This document shows positions 25,901 through 34,411 of a stretch of 64,000 nucleotides of DNA, piece after piece (positions within the stretch are counted from its first letter, which is position 1; each line of letters begins with the position of its first letter). The stretch comes from JBNKHH01 sp050290245. GTDB taxonomy: Bacteria; Pseudomonadota; Alphaproteobacteria; Rhodobacterales; Rhodobacteraceae. Made by a program: the position numbers and the translations under genes. The notes beneath the pieces were generated by a model. The model had not been told where the DNA came from, searched no databases, and was given only the letters and a program-made list of their open reading frames with translations. The stretch covers positions 1-64,000 of the forward strand of contig JBNKHH010000071.1 of the NCBI GenBank assembly GCA_050290245.1, written 5' to 3'.

Positions 25901-28057
25901 ATGGGGCGGGAGATCGCAGATTTGACGCCGAAGGAGGCGGCGGCAGAACTTGAGAGGCTGGCTCGTGAGATCTCGCGCGCCAACGAAGCCTATCACGGTG
26001 CCGATGCCCCCGAGATCTCGGATGCGGACTTTGATGCGCTGAAACGGCGCAACGCCGAGATAGAGGCCCGATTCCCGGAATTGAAACGCGAAGATTCACC
26101 GTCTGAGCAGGTCGGGGCGACTCCGGGCGAAGGCTTCCAGAAAATAACCCACGCTGTACCGATGTTGTCGTTGGGCAACGCGTTCACGGATACCGACGTG
26201 GTGGAATTCGACCAATCCGTGCGCAAATTTCTTGGCCTTGGGGACGATGTGCGGCTGGTCTTTACCGCCGAGCCCAAGATTGACGGTTTGTCTTTGTCGC
26301 TGAGGTACGAAGACGGAAGGCTCATCCATGCCGCGACTCGGGGCGACGGCACAACCGGCGAGAACGTGACCGCAAATGCCCGGACGATCGACGATATCCC
26401 CCAGGTTCTGGAGGATGCGCCCGCCGTTTTGGAAGTGCGCGGCGAGGTCTATATGAGCCACGCCGATTTTGCAGCATTGAACGCCAGCCAAGCCGAGGCG
26501 GGCGAGAAGGTTTTTGCCAACCCGCGCAATGCCGCCGCCGGCTCTCTGCGGCAGCTCGATCCGACGGTGACGGCGAAGCGGCCGCTGAAATTCTTTGCCT
26601 ATAGCTGGGGCAGCCTGAGCGAGCCCCTGGCGGACACGCAGATGGGGGCCATCGCAAGGCTTGGGGAACTGGGGTTTTCCGTCAACCCGCTGACTGAGGT
26701 CTGCGAAACCCCCGACGACATGCTCGCCCATTACCGTTCAATTGAAGAGCAACGCGCCTCCTTGGGCTATGACATCGACGGCGTGGTCTACAAGGTCGAC
26801 GATCTGAAATTGCAAAGCCGTTTGGGGTTTCGCTCGACGACGCCACGCTGGGCCATTGCCCACAAGTTTCCCGCCGAGTTGGCCTGGACGCGGCTGGAGA
26901 GTATCGACATCCAGGTCGGCCGCACCGGTGCATTGTCTCCCGTAGCGCGGCTTCATCCCGTCACGGTCGGCGGCGTAGTCGTTTCCAACGCTACGCTTCA
27001 TAACGAGGATTACATCGCCGGGCGAGACGCCAACGGCAATCCCATCCGTGGTGGCAACGATATCCGGGTGGGTGACTGGGTTCAGGTCTATCGGGCAGGT
27101 GACGTGATCCCGAAGATCGCTGACGTGGACCTGTCGAAGCGGCCCGAGGATGCGACACCTTTCGAGTTTCCCGCCACCTGTCCCGAATGCGGTTCTGCTG
27201 CGATCCGAGAAGACGGCGACGCTGTCCGTCGCTGTACGGGCGGTCTGATTTGTCCGGCGCAGGCTGTCGAAAAGCTGAAACATTTTGTGTCACGCGCCGC
27301 CTTCGATATCGAGGGTCTGGGCGCAAAGCAGGTGGAGCAATTCTACAAGGACGGCTGGATCAAGGAGCCCTCTGATATCTTCAAACTCCGGGCGCGCTAT
27401 GGCAGTGGGATGCAGCAGTTGAAGAACCGCGAAGGCTGGGGCGAGAAATCTGCCGAGAATCTTTTTGATGCTATCGATCAGCGGCGGGTCATCGCGTTCA
27501 ACCGCTTTCTCTTCGGACTGGGCATACGCCATCTGGGCGAAGCGGCGGCCAAGGATCTCGCCACCCATTTTGGGGACTGGGCAAGCCTCGTCGAAACCGC
27601 CGACAAGGCGGCCGATGAACTGGCCGAAGCCGGAGAGGGTGTCGAAGCGGCGAAGATCTTGTCGCAACGGCCTGCCTGGGGCACGTTTCTGTCGATCGAC
27701 GGGGTTGGGGGAACGCTGACGAAGTCGTTGGTAACGGCTCTGGCGCAGGACCACGAACGCCAGTCCATTGAGCGCCTGGTCGCCGAGTTGGACATCGAAG
27801 CCGTCGCGGCGTCGGCCACCGATAGCCCTGTTGCGGGCAAGACGGTCGTCTTTACAGGGACCCTGGAAAAGATGACTCGTGCCGAGGCAAAGGCCAGGGC
27901 CGAGGCGCTTGGGGCCAGGGTTTCGGGGTCGGTCTCCGCCAAAACCGATCTGGTTGTGGCCGGTCCGGGGGCGGGTTCCAAGGCAAAAAAAGCGGCGGAA
28001 CTTGGAGTCGAAACCGTCGATGAGGATGGCTGGCTGGCCCTGATCGGGGCTTCATGA
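25901..28057 (+). CDS. ligA: NAD-dependent DNA ligase
   Basis: 718 residues from ATG 25901; a longer frame adds 46 residues that do not resemble the family. LigA seals nicks during replication and repair. The adenylation lysine is K126 in EPKIDGLSLSLRYEDG. An OB-fold, a four-cysteine zinc finger (CPECG...RRCTGGLICPAQ), helix-hairpin-helix repeats and a C-terminal BRCT domain (AGKTVVFTGTLEKMTR...TDLVVAGPGAGSK) follow in the normal order. The stop overlaps the recG start (ATGA). Confidence 0.97.
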   Translation: MGREIADLTPKEAAAELERLAREISRANEAYHGADAPEISDADFDALKRRNAEIEARFPELKREDSPSEQVGATPGEGFQKITHAVPMLSLGNAFTDTDVVEFDQSVRKFLGLGDDVRLVFTAEPKIDGLSLSLRYEDGRLIHAATRGDGTTGENVTANARTIDDIPQVLEDAPAVLEVRGEVYMSHADFAALNASQAEAGEKVFANPRNAAAGSLRQLDPTVTAKRPLKFFAYSWGSLSEPLADTQMGAIARLGELGFSVNPLTEVCETPDDMLAHYRSIEEQRASLGYDIDGVVYKVDDLKLQSRLGFRSTTPRWAIAHKFPAELAWTRLESIDIQVGRTGALSPVARLHPVTVGGVVVSNATLHNEDYIAGRDANGNPIRGGNDIRVGDWVQVYRAGDVIPKIADVDLSKRPEDATPFEFPATCPECGSAAIREDGDAVRRCTGGLICPAQAVEKLKHFVSRAAFDIEGLGAKQVEQFYKDGWIKEPSDIFKLRARYGSGMQQLKNREGWGEKSAENLFDAIDQRRVIAFNRFLFGLGIRHLGEAAAKDLATHFGDWASLVETADKAADELAEAGEGVEAAKILSQRPAWGTFLSIDGVGGTLTKSLVTALAQDHERQSIERLVAELDIEAVAASATDSPVAGKTVVFTGTLEKMTRAEAKARAEALGARVSGSVSAKTDLVVAGPGAGSKAKKAAELGVETVDEDGWLALIGAS

Positions 28058-30144
28058 GCGGGCGGCCGGAAATCCTGTTTCCGCTGTTTGCGTCGCTTGA
28101 AACCCTGCCGGGCGTTGGCAAGAAGACGGCGACGGCTCTGGGGCATATCCATATCGAAACGCCCCGAGATATGCTGTTCACCTTGCCGACATCCGGCATT
28201 GACCGGCGGTTTCGCGACACAATCCGTGGCGTTGTCCTGCCCGCGACCGTGACGACCGAAGTGACGGTCGAGCGGCACCATCCGGCCCCTGCCAAGGGGC
28301 GGCCCTATCGTGTCGATGTTTCGGACGCCGAATTCGCGTTCACTTTAGTTTTTTTCCATGCCCGTCAGGATTGGCTGTCAAAGAACCTGCCGGTTGGTGC
28401 CACGCGGATCGTCTCGGGCAGGGCCGAGATGTTCGATGGCCGTGTCCAGATCGTCCATCCCGATCATATCCTCTCGCCCGGCGAAAAAGACGATCTTCCG
28501 GCGTTTGAGCCAGTCTATCCCCTGACGCAGGGTGTGAATCTCAAGGTGATGACAAAGGCGGTTGCCGGCGCGGTGGATCGGGCGCCGGACTTGCCCGAAT
28601 GGATCGATCCCGGCCTTGTCGAACGTGAGGGCTGGCCCGGTTGGCGCGATGCGCTTGTTGCGGCCCATGGCCCAAAGGGCTCTCAGGATATCGGCATGGA
28701 TGCTCCGGCGCGCAGGCGGCTAGCCTATGACGAGATATTTTCGCACCAGGTGACGCTGGCCTTGGTGCGCGCGCGCAGCCGTAAGAAAATCGGCCATCCG
28801 AGCCGCGCCACTGGCAAGCTGCAATCGCGCGTTTTGTCGGTACTGCCCTACCAGCCGACCGGCGCGCAGGAGCGGGCGATCCGCGAGATCAGCGAGGACA
28901 TGGGCTCGGACAAGCGCATGAACCGCCTGCTTCAGGGTGACGTCGGATCGGGCAAGACTTTCGTGGCGTTGATGTCGCTTTTGGTCGCTGTTGAGGCTGG
29001 CGGGCAGGGCGTCATGATGGCACCCACCGAGATACTGGCGCGGCAGCATTACGCGGGGTTGAAAGGCCTGGCCGAAGCCGCTGGTGTTGTCATCGAGCTG
29101 TTGACCGGAAGGGACAAATCCAGGGAACGGCAGGCAAAACTTGAGGCCTTGCGGGCTGGCAACATCCAGATCCTGGTTGGAACCCACGCCGTCTTTCAAA
29201 AGGATGTGGTGTTCAAGGACCTCCGGCTGGCGGTGATCGACGAGCAGCATCGCTTTGGCGTTGCCCAGCGGATGGAGTTGGGGCGCAAGGGCGAACGCGT
29301 GGATGTTCTGGTTACGACCGCGACCCCGATCCCGAGATCTTTGAGCCTGGTCCAGTACGGGGACATGGATGTCTCGGTCTTGGACGAAAAACCGCCGGGG
29401 CGAACGCCGGTGACGACGGCTATGGTGTCGGCAGGACGAATGGACGAGGTCATAGACCACCTTAGAACCGCTGTTGCTGAGGGAAAGCAGGCCTACTGGG
29501 TATGCCCGCTGGTCGGAGAAAGTGAGACGCTTGAAAAGACGGCCGCCGAGGAGCGGTTTCGGCGTTTGCGGGCCATCCTGGGCGAGGGGGTGGTCGGCCT
29601 GGTGCACGGGCAAATGGCAGGAGCCGAGAAAGATGCGGCGATGGCGGCCTTCGTGGCGGGGGATACCAGTGTCCTGGTCGCGACAACTGTCATCGAGGTC
29701 GGGGTGGATGTCCCGAACGCTTCCATCATGGTGATTGAAGGTGCAGAGGGATTTGGCCTAGCCCAGTTGCACCAGCTCAGGGGCCGTGTCGGACGCGGAG
29801 CCGAGAAATCGACCTGTCTTCTGGTTTATACGCCGCCTTTGGCGGAGAGCGGTAAGCGTCGGCTTGAACTCATGCGGGAAACCGAGGATGGGTTCCGGAT
29901 AGCTGAAGAAGACCTGGCCATGCGTGGGGCGGGCGACGTGTTGGGGACCGCCCAAAGTGGGATGCCTCGTTTTCGTGTCGCCGACGTTGAACGGCAGTCC
30001 GATCTGCTGACGATGGCAAATCGAGACGCGCGCAATTTGATTGCGGCGGACCCTGCTTTGGAAAGTGATCGGGGACGGGCCGTCAGGACACTCCTGTGGC
30101 TCATGGAGCAGGACAAATCTATTGAAATGATTTCAGTGGGTTAA
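28054..30144 (+). CDS. recG: ATP-dependent DNA helicase RecG
   Basis: 696 residues. RecG remodels stalled forks and branch-migrates Holliday junctions. The N-terminal wedge/OB domain (about 55-155) precedes superfamily 2 helicase motifs: Walker A GDVGSGKT (295-302), motif II DEQH (396-399), and motif VI region LHQLRGRVGRG near residue 575. The RecG C-terminal domain (FRIAEEDLAMRGAGDVLGT) is intact. It is translationally coupled to ligA. The small SOS-type gene lies just beyond, so readthrough from recG could also transcribe it. Confidence 0.97.
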   Translation: MSGRPEILFPLFASLETLPGVGKKTATALGHIHIETPRDMLFTLPTSGIDRRFRDTIRGVVLPATVTTEVTVERHHPAPAKGRPYRVDVSDAEFAFTLVFFHARQDWLSKNLPVGATRIVSGRAEMFDGRVQIVHPDHILSPGEKDDLPAFEPVYPLTQGVNLKVMTKAVAGAVDRAPDLPEWIDPGLVEREGWPGWRDALVAAHGPKGSQDIGMDAPARRRLAYDEIFSHQVTLALVRARSRKKIGHPSRATGKLQSRVLSVLPYQPTGAQERAIREISEDMGSDKRMNRLLQGDVGSGKTFVALMSLLVAVEAGGQGVMMAPTEILARQHYAGLKGLAEAAGVVIELLTGRDKSRERQAKLEALRAGNIQILVGTHAVFQKDVVFKDLRLAVIDEQHRFGVAQRMELGRKGERVDVLVTTATPIPRSLSLVQYGDMDVSVLDEKPPGRTPVTTAMVSAGRMDEVIDHLRTAVAEGKQAYWVCPLVGESETLEKTAAEERFRRLRAILGEGVVGLVHGQMAGAEKDAAMAAFVAGDTSVLVATTVIEVGVDVPNASIMVIEGAEGFGLAQLHQLRGRVGRGAEKSTCLLVYTPPLAESGKRRLELMRETEDGFRIAEEDLAMRGAGDVLGTAQSGMPRFRVADVERQSDLLTMANRDARNLIAADPALESDRGRAVRTLLWLMEQDKSIEMISVG

Positions 30145-30152
30145 TCGCGCAA

Positions 30153-30187
30153 GTTCTTTTTTGTTCGCATTTGTTCTTAAAAAGTTC
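30153..30187 (+). promoter_or_regulatory. LexA box with four phased GTTC half-sites
   Basis: GTTC occurs at 30153, 30163, 30173 and 30184. The last pair forms GTTC-TTAAAAA-GTTC (30173-30187), a perfect alphaproteobacterial LexA operator. The other spacings are 10 bases, close to one helical turn. The box abuts a promoter-like TTTACA at 30188. Confidence 0.75.
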
Positions 30188-30217
30188 TTTACAGTGAAAC
30201 TTAAATTTGAGAACAAT
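30188..30217 (+). promoter_or_regulatory. Candidate sigma-70 promoter next to the LexA box
   Basis: TTTACA (30188-30193) and AACAAT (30212-30217) are separated by 18 bases; they match TTGACA at five and TATAAT at four positions. Transcription would begin near 30224, after the ATG at 30218 but before the one at 30272. LexA bound at 30173-30187 would block polymerase. Confidence 0.5.
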
Positions 30218-30271
30218 ATGGCAACAAGCGCAGCCCGCCCGCTGCAAGACACTGCCAGAAGGACGACAGAT

Positions 30272-30391
30272 ATGAACGAGTTGAAGGATACCTTTGCGCG
30301 CAACGCCGCCACTCTGCCGCGCGACTTTGCCAGTGTCGCTGCTCTGGTTGTCATCGCTTTCGTCGGTCTGTCTCTGCCAAGTTTATTCTGA
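30272..30391 (+). CDS. Candidate SOS-induced 39-residue membrane microprotein
   Basis: 39 residues from ATG 30272, chosen because AGAAGGA lies 8 bases upstream; an in-frame ATG at 30218 (57 residues) has a poor ribosome site and lies before the predicted transcription start. About 20 charged/polar residues (MNELKDTFARNAATLPRDF) are followed by one transmembrane helix (ASVAALVVIAFVGLSLP) that runs to the C-terminus. A perfect LexA box and promoter lie upstream and a strong terminator downstream, so it is a self-contained transcription unit. By analogy with Caulobacter SidA, a 29-residue SOS-induced membrane inhibitor of FtsW/FtsN, it could delay division after DNA damage. That role is inference; I know no homologue by sequence. 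Confidence 0.6.
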   Translation: MNELKDTFARNAATLPRDFASVAALVVIAFVGLSLPSLF

Positions 30392-30511
30392 GGTTTCCTC
30401 TGCCTGCGATCTGAAACGCCGGTTGCGCATCCTGTCCCAAATTTGATGCGTCCAACTTTCCCTCGGAACGGTCCCTGTCCCGGACCCCGACCGGCCAGAT
30501 ACGCCACTATG

Positions 30512-30545
30512 CCGCCGCCGTCAGATGACGCGCGGCGGTTTTTTT
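30512..30545 (+). terminator. Rho-independent terminator after the microprotein gene
   Basis: A GC-rich stem (CCGCCGC / GCGGCGG, extended by CGTCA / TGACG with one bulged base) is followed by seven Ts. It ends forward transcription from the microprotein gene and abuts the stop of the convergent chemoreceptor gene. Confidence 0.85.
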
Positions 30546-31962
30546 ACAGCGTGTAGGCAAGGCGCAGGCCACCCCAGTGGCGACCATTGACGAAGATCGG
30601 GGCGGAGAGATCCTTCATCATCCGAAATGACCCGCCTCCCATGTCGCGGCGATAGACCTGCAATAGGAAAGGTTCGGTGTTGCGTCCCGCTTTCAGGCCG
30701 ACGCGATCATCGAATATGCGACGGTTGCGCGAGTTGGCGGCATTCCAGACCGGATCCTTACGCTGTTTTTGAGAGAACTTTGCGATGTGGGTCGGAAGAT
30801 AACCGTTTGTGTCGACCGCCGCGCAAAAGATGACCCGGTTATCAAATTCAACGGCTGCCTCTTGCACCGAGGGGAAGTGGCGGTCGGTGATAGACGTACA
30901 GGGCGCGAGAAGTTGGACAGGATCGGTTCCCGGGATTGGGCGATAATCACGACTAAAGAGTTCGGCCTCGGTGATCTCACCCCCTGCGATGGCTTGTTCC
31001 AACAGGTGACCCAGGGCTTTGGCGTCAGCGCTGACGCGTTCGATGAAGGGCGCGTCTTTTGAAACACCGCCGATCGAGACAGTGTCCTGAACCATCTTTT
31101 CTGAAATGCCGACGAGGTCGTTCAACCGCTCGCGCGTTTGTTTGATGCGCGTGGCATTGTCGGCGGCGCCCTCGCCGATCATTGCGAAGGCCGGAGCAAA
31201 TCCAGCGCTGCTTTCGCGGACCGTTCTTGCAAAATCGGTGATCCGTGTGGCGTCCTGATGCGTTTGGTCGATGCTTGTCTGAACATTTCCGACAGCCGTT
31301 TCCGTGCGACTGGCGCCGGCATGGACCTGGTTTGCGACGTCAAGGTTTGAATGGGTCTCGACCGTGAGCCTGTCGATCCAGGTCGCAAGGTTGTTGACCT
31401 GGCCGGAAATACGCTGTGCCGCGGCCGAAGTCCTGTTGCTGAGCAGGTTTACCTCTTCGGCAACGACCGCAAAGCCGCGCCCGGCGTCGCCGGCGCGCGC
31501 CGCTTCGATCTTGGCGTTGATGGCGAGAATATTGACCTGACCAGCGATGCTGGTGACGATTTCGTTGGACTTGCGTACCTCGGCCAACATGTTTGTCACA
31601 TCTTCGATTCGCTGTTCCAGGGTTGCGACCCATTCGCTCAGTTGCTGTGATGCAGGACCGTTCCTGCGAATTTCGTCGACGAGTTCACTCAGAGTCTCTT
31701 TCGATTGAAGCGCGCGATCTCGTACCTGTGCCGCGGCCTCTTCGACGCTTCGGTTCGAGTCGGCGACCTGGCCAGCGCCGCGTTTCAGCGCGTCAAGCGA
31801 ATGCAGTTGTTGGCGGCTATCCTCGTCGATCGCATCGAGTGTGCCCGCGATTTCGACGATCTCGAATCCCAGTGTGGCAGCACCTTCGGCGAGCGTGTCC
31901 AGCTCGCTCGGGATTGGCGGGTTCGGGGTGGTAGCGTGGGTGATTGTGGCTGGTGCGGTCAT
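30544..31962 (-). CDS. Soluble methyl-accepting chemotaxis protein
   Basis: 472 residues with no transmembrane segment. The signalling hairpin is in the N-terminal half (about 60-290), with the tip region IVTSIAGQVNILAINAKIEA and ARAGDAGRGFAVVAEEV at about 134-172. The C-terminal part (about 345-472) is a separate sensor-like domain ending APIFVNGRHWGGLRLAYTL, a pattern common in cytosolic chemoreceptors with a PAS/Cache-like sensor. Such receptors control the CheA kinase in response to internal or diffusible cues. A CtrA-like box lies 25 bases upstream. The ligand is unknown. Confidence 0.88.
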   Translation of the reverse strand: MTAPATITHATTPNPPIPSELDTLAEGAATLGFEIVEIAGTLDAIDEDSRQQLHSLDALKRGAGQVADSNRSVEEAAAQVRDRALQSKETLSELVDEIRRNGPASQQLSEWVATLEQRIEDVTNMLAEVRKSNEIVTSIAGQVNILAINAKIEAARAGDAGRGFAVVAEEVNLLSNRTSAAAQRISGQVNNLATWIDRLTVETHSNLDVANQVHAGASRTETAVGNVQTSIDQTHQDATRITDFARTVRESSAGFAPAFAMIGEGAADNATRIKQTRERLNDLVGISEKMVQDTVSIGGVSKDAPFIERVSADAKALGHLLEQAIAGGEITEAELFSRDYRPIPGTDPVQLLAPCTSITDRHFPSVQEAAVEFDNRVIFCAAVDTNGYLPTHIAKFSQKQRKDPVWNAANSRNRRIFDDRVGLKAGRNTEPFLLQVYRRDMGGGSFRMMKDLSAPIFVNGRHWGGLRLAYTL

Positions 31963-31986
31963 TGCGCGGTTCTAACAGCGCGGCAA

Positions 31987-32001
31987 TTACCAGCCTGTTA
32001 A
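31987..32001 (-). promoter_or_regulatory. Candidate CtrA box of the chemoreceptor gene
   Basis: Read on the reverse strand, TTAA-CAGGCTG-GTAA is one base from TTAA-N7-TTAA and lies 25 bases upstream of the receptor start. Chemotaxis genes are typical CtrA targets in Rhodobacterales, but a single-mismatch match alone is weak. Confidence 0.35.
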
Positions 32002-32023
32002 TCCTGCCGTGCCGGGTTTGGCT

Positions 32024-32470
32024 TCAGGCCGCGCGTGCTTCGGCTTCGGCGATGGCTTCGGCGGTCGCCTCCAGTGCCAGCATGATCGAGGCGTGGCGGT
32101 TCTTGAAATCGCGGGCGGGCAGAAGGACATCATAGCCATCGAACGGTGCCTCTGGCGGGGCACCATTCTTGGTCAGCATGGCGCGCAACTGATCGCGGGC
32201 GCGCTCGATTTCGGCGCGGGTGCGGCCAATGACAACCTGTCCGAGGACAGCAGCCGAGGCTTGCCCGAGGGCGCAGGCCTTAACGTCCTGACCGAAACGG
32301 CTGACGCGCCCATCTTCCACGTTGACATCGATTGTGACAGCTGACCCGCAGAGAGGGGAGCGCTTCTTGACCGTGGCATCCGCAGCCTCAAGGCGTTCGC
32401 TGTGAGGAATGTCGGACGCCAATTCCAAGATACGCCCCGAGTAGAGCTTTATGAGGTCGGTATCGGCCAT
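32024..32470 (-). CDS. NifU/IscU-like iron-sulfur scaffold homologue, third cysteine absent
   Basis: 148 residues of the NifU_N/SufU fold. Two family cysteines are visible, C41 in SPLCGSAVTI and C66 in KACALGQAS. The third scaffold cysteine, normally in an RxxCAxL-type motif near the C-terminus, is missing: the aligned segment reads NRHASIMLALEA. Because three cysteines normally hold the nascent cluster, this protein may be a zinc-binding, accessory or carrier version rather than a classic scaffold. It is divergent from hisI, with about 65 bases between. Confidence 0.82.
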   Translation of the reverse strand: MADTDLIKLYSGRILELASDIPHSERLEAADATVKKRSPLCGSAVTIDVNVEDGRVSRFGQDVKACALGQASAAVLGQVVIGRTRAEIERARDQLRAMLTKNGAPPEAPFDGYDVLLPARDFKNRHASIMLALEATAEAIAEAEARAA

Positions 32471-32534
32471 TGCTTTCCTTCGTCCCTGTCACCCCCTATT
32501 TAGGGGACGAACGCGATAATGAAAGAAGTGAACC

Positions 32535-32894
32535 ATGGCTTTCGATCCTGCAAGTCTCAAGTACAACGATCAGGGATTGGTTCCCGCGATCGCCCAGGAT
32601 GCGGACTCGGGCGAAGTCCTGATGATGGCCTGGATGAATGCCGAGGCTGTGGCCAGGACGCTGGAAACAGGCCGGGTCACTTACTGGTCTCGTTCACGCA
32701 GTGCGTTCTGGATCAAGGGTGAAACCTCGGGGCACGTGCAGGAGCTCGTGGACTTCCGCGTCGATTGCGATCGGGATTGCCTGTTGATGCAGGTTCGCCA
32801 AACCGGACCGGCTTGTCACACGAACCGGCGGTCGTGTTTCTATACGGCGGTGCGCGAAGACCATGAGGTTGAGTTGATGGTGCCCGAAGCTTAG
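32535..32894 (+). CDS. hisI: Phosphoribosyl-AMP cyclohydrolase
   Basis: 119 residues, the single-domain form. HisI opens the adenine ring of phosphoribosyl-AMP in the third step of histidine synthesis. Conserved blocks are DSGEVLMMAWMNAEA, TGRVTYWSRSRSAFWIKGE, the metal-binding DCDRDCLLMQVRQTGPACHT and the terminal NRRSCFY, carrying the zinc cysteines. The gene stands alone; its stop overlaps the stop of convergent gluQ by four bases. Confidence 0.95.
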   Translation: MAFDPASLKYNDQGLVPAIAQDADSGEVLMMAWMNAEAVARTLETGRVTYWSRSRSAFWIKGETSGHVQELVDFRVDCDRDCLLMQVRQTGPACHTNRRSCFYTAVREDHEVELMVPEA

Positions 32895-33730
32895 GGCGCG
32901 AGGCCGACCATGCGGCGGATATCGGCGGGTGTCGCGCCCTCTTCGCGGTAGGTTCTGATCGCGCGGGCGTCGTCGCGTTTGGCGAGCCGCTTGCCCTGAT
33001 CGTCGCGGATCAAGATGTGGTGATGGTAGAGCGGGGTCGGCAGGCCAAGGAGGTGCTGCAGGATGACCTGGATCGGGGTAAATTCAAAAAGGTCTTCACC
33101 CCGGATGACATGGGTGATCCCCTGATCGGCGTCGTCGAAGGCCGAGGCAAGGAAGTAGGCCACGATTTCATCGCTTTTTCGCAGGAGAACGACATCACCG
33201 ATGGTGGTGCGCGCCTTGTCCGGGGAAATGCGGTGCTGACCCGCGTGGGCCGGTCCGAGTTCCGTGAAGGTCAGGGCGCCGGGGTCCAGTAGAGCGAGCG
33301 CTTTGTCGAGATCGAGGCGGAGTGCGTCGCCCGGTTTTCGGTCGGACAGAGGGCGGCTTCGGCATGTTCCTGGGTAGACCTCGTGGATGATGCCTTCCTG
33401 CGGTGCGCTGAGGGCCGCACGGATATCGCCACGGGAACAAGAACAAGGGTAAAGGAGTCCCCGGTCCGCGAGCCGGTCGAGCCGATCACCATATGCGGAG
33501 ATATGCTCGGATTGTCGGTGGATGGGGCCGTCCCATGTCAGGCCGAGCCAGGTCAGGTCCTCGACGATCAGGTCTTCCCACTCCGCACGGCAGCGTTGGA
33601 GATCTGTGTTCTCCATCCTGAGAAGGAAGTCACCACCGACAGCGCGGGCCATGTCATGAGCGAGAATGGCGGAATAGGCGTGACCGATGTGCAAGGGGCC
33701 ACTTGGTGAAGGGGCAAAGCGGGTTTTCAC
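32891..33730 (-). CDS. gluQ: Glutamyl-Q tRNA(Asp) synthetase
   Basis: 279 residues, a truncated GluRS paralogue without the anticodon-binding domain. It activates glutamate and attaches it to queuosine 34 of tRNA-Asp. Class I signatures HIGH (14-17) and the KMSKS-equivalent GKRLAKRDDARAI are present, and so is the zinc-site segment YPCSCSRGDI. The short length, about 280 versus 470, separates it from true GltX. Its start overlaps the stop of the upstream methyltransferase (ATGA), so they form an operon. Confidence 0.93.
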   Translation of the reverse strand: MKTRFAPSPSGPLHIGHAYSAILAHDMARAVGGDFLLRMENTDLQRCRAEWEDLIVEDLTWLGLTWDGPIHRQSEHISAYGDRLDRLADRGLLYPCSCSRGDIRAALSAPQEGIIHEVYPGTCRSRPLSDRKPGDALRLDLDKALALLDPGALTFTELGPAHAGQHRISPDKARTTIGDVVLLRKSDEIVAYFLASAFDDADQGITHVIRGEDLFEFTPIQVILQHLLGLPTPLYHHHILIRDDQGKRLAKRDDARAIRTYREEGATPADIRRMVGLAP

Positions 33731-34341
33731 GTTTTCTTCAGGACGTAGACGGTGGACGACATGTCCTTGGCGGGCAGGTGTGGGCCGTGTTCTTCGAAGA
33801 CGAGTTCGATGTTGGGGGCTAGGCAGACGATGTCGAGCCGGTCCGTATAGGTGCGGTCTGCGAGCGTTGCATCGTTGAAGGAAAAGGCAAGGAGGTTGCC
33901 GGGGGCCAAGGCGGCAACGAGCAGATCGAGGGTCTCTGGCGGGGCGGCGCCGAGGCTGACAACACCGGTCGCTGCGATAATTGGGTAATCGCCCGCCCGG
34001 ATGTGGCCGAGGTCTCCGGGTGTGCCGAGCCAGACCTGGCGATAGGCGTCACGGGTTTGGGCCTTGTTCAGCATCTGTGGCGAAATATCGGTTCCGTCGA
34101 TCGTCTGAAAGCCGACGGCCTTCAGAGCCATGCCACTGAGACCGGTGCCGCAGCCATAATCCAGAACCGGCTTCTCGACATTTGCTCCCGAAAGGCGCAG
34201 CGCCAGGGCAACGCGCGCGGGCGTGGCATAACCCCATTCACCGACATCGGCATCATAGCTGTCGGCCCAGTCGGCGTAGATTTTTTGGGTCTCGTCCAGG
34301 CTGTGCGGAACCCAGAGGTTTTTTGAGGTGTCGTCGCTCAT
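33727..34341 (-). CDS. Class I SAM-dependent methyltransferase
   Basis: 204 residues from ATG at 34341; the longer frame upstream adds 55 residues not typical of methyltransferases. The SAM-binding motif I is VLDYGCGTGLSGMAL at about residue 57, followed by the acidic motif IDGTDISPQML. The N-terminal SLDETQKIYADWADSYD region is typical of small-molecule or quinone-type methyltransferases (UbiE/TPR-linked type). The substrate cannot be told. It is translationally coupled to gluQ and lies 70 bases after trmFO. Confidence 0.82.
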   Translation of the reverse strand: MSDDTSKNLWVPHSLDETQKIYADWADSYDADVGEWGYATPARVALALRLSGANVEKPVLDYGCGTGLSGMALKAVGFQTIDGTDISPQMLNKAQTRDAYRQVWLGTPGDLGHIRAGDYPIIAATGVVSLGAAPPETLDLLVAALAPGNLLAFSFNDATLADRTYTDRLDIVCLAPNIELVFEEHGPHLPAKDMSSTVYVLKKT

Positions 34342-34411
34342 GTGCAAGAGATTACGCAAGGCAGGGCCTTTGGTCCATGTCGGACCATGCGTATTTTCTG
34401 CAAGATAATGA

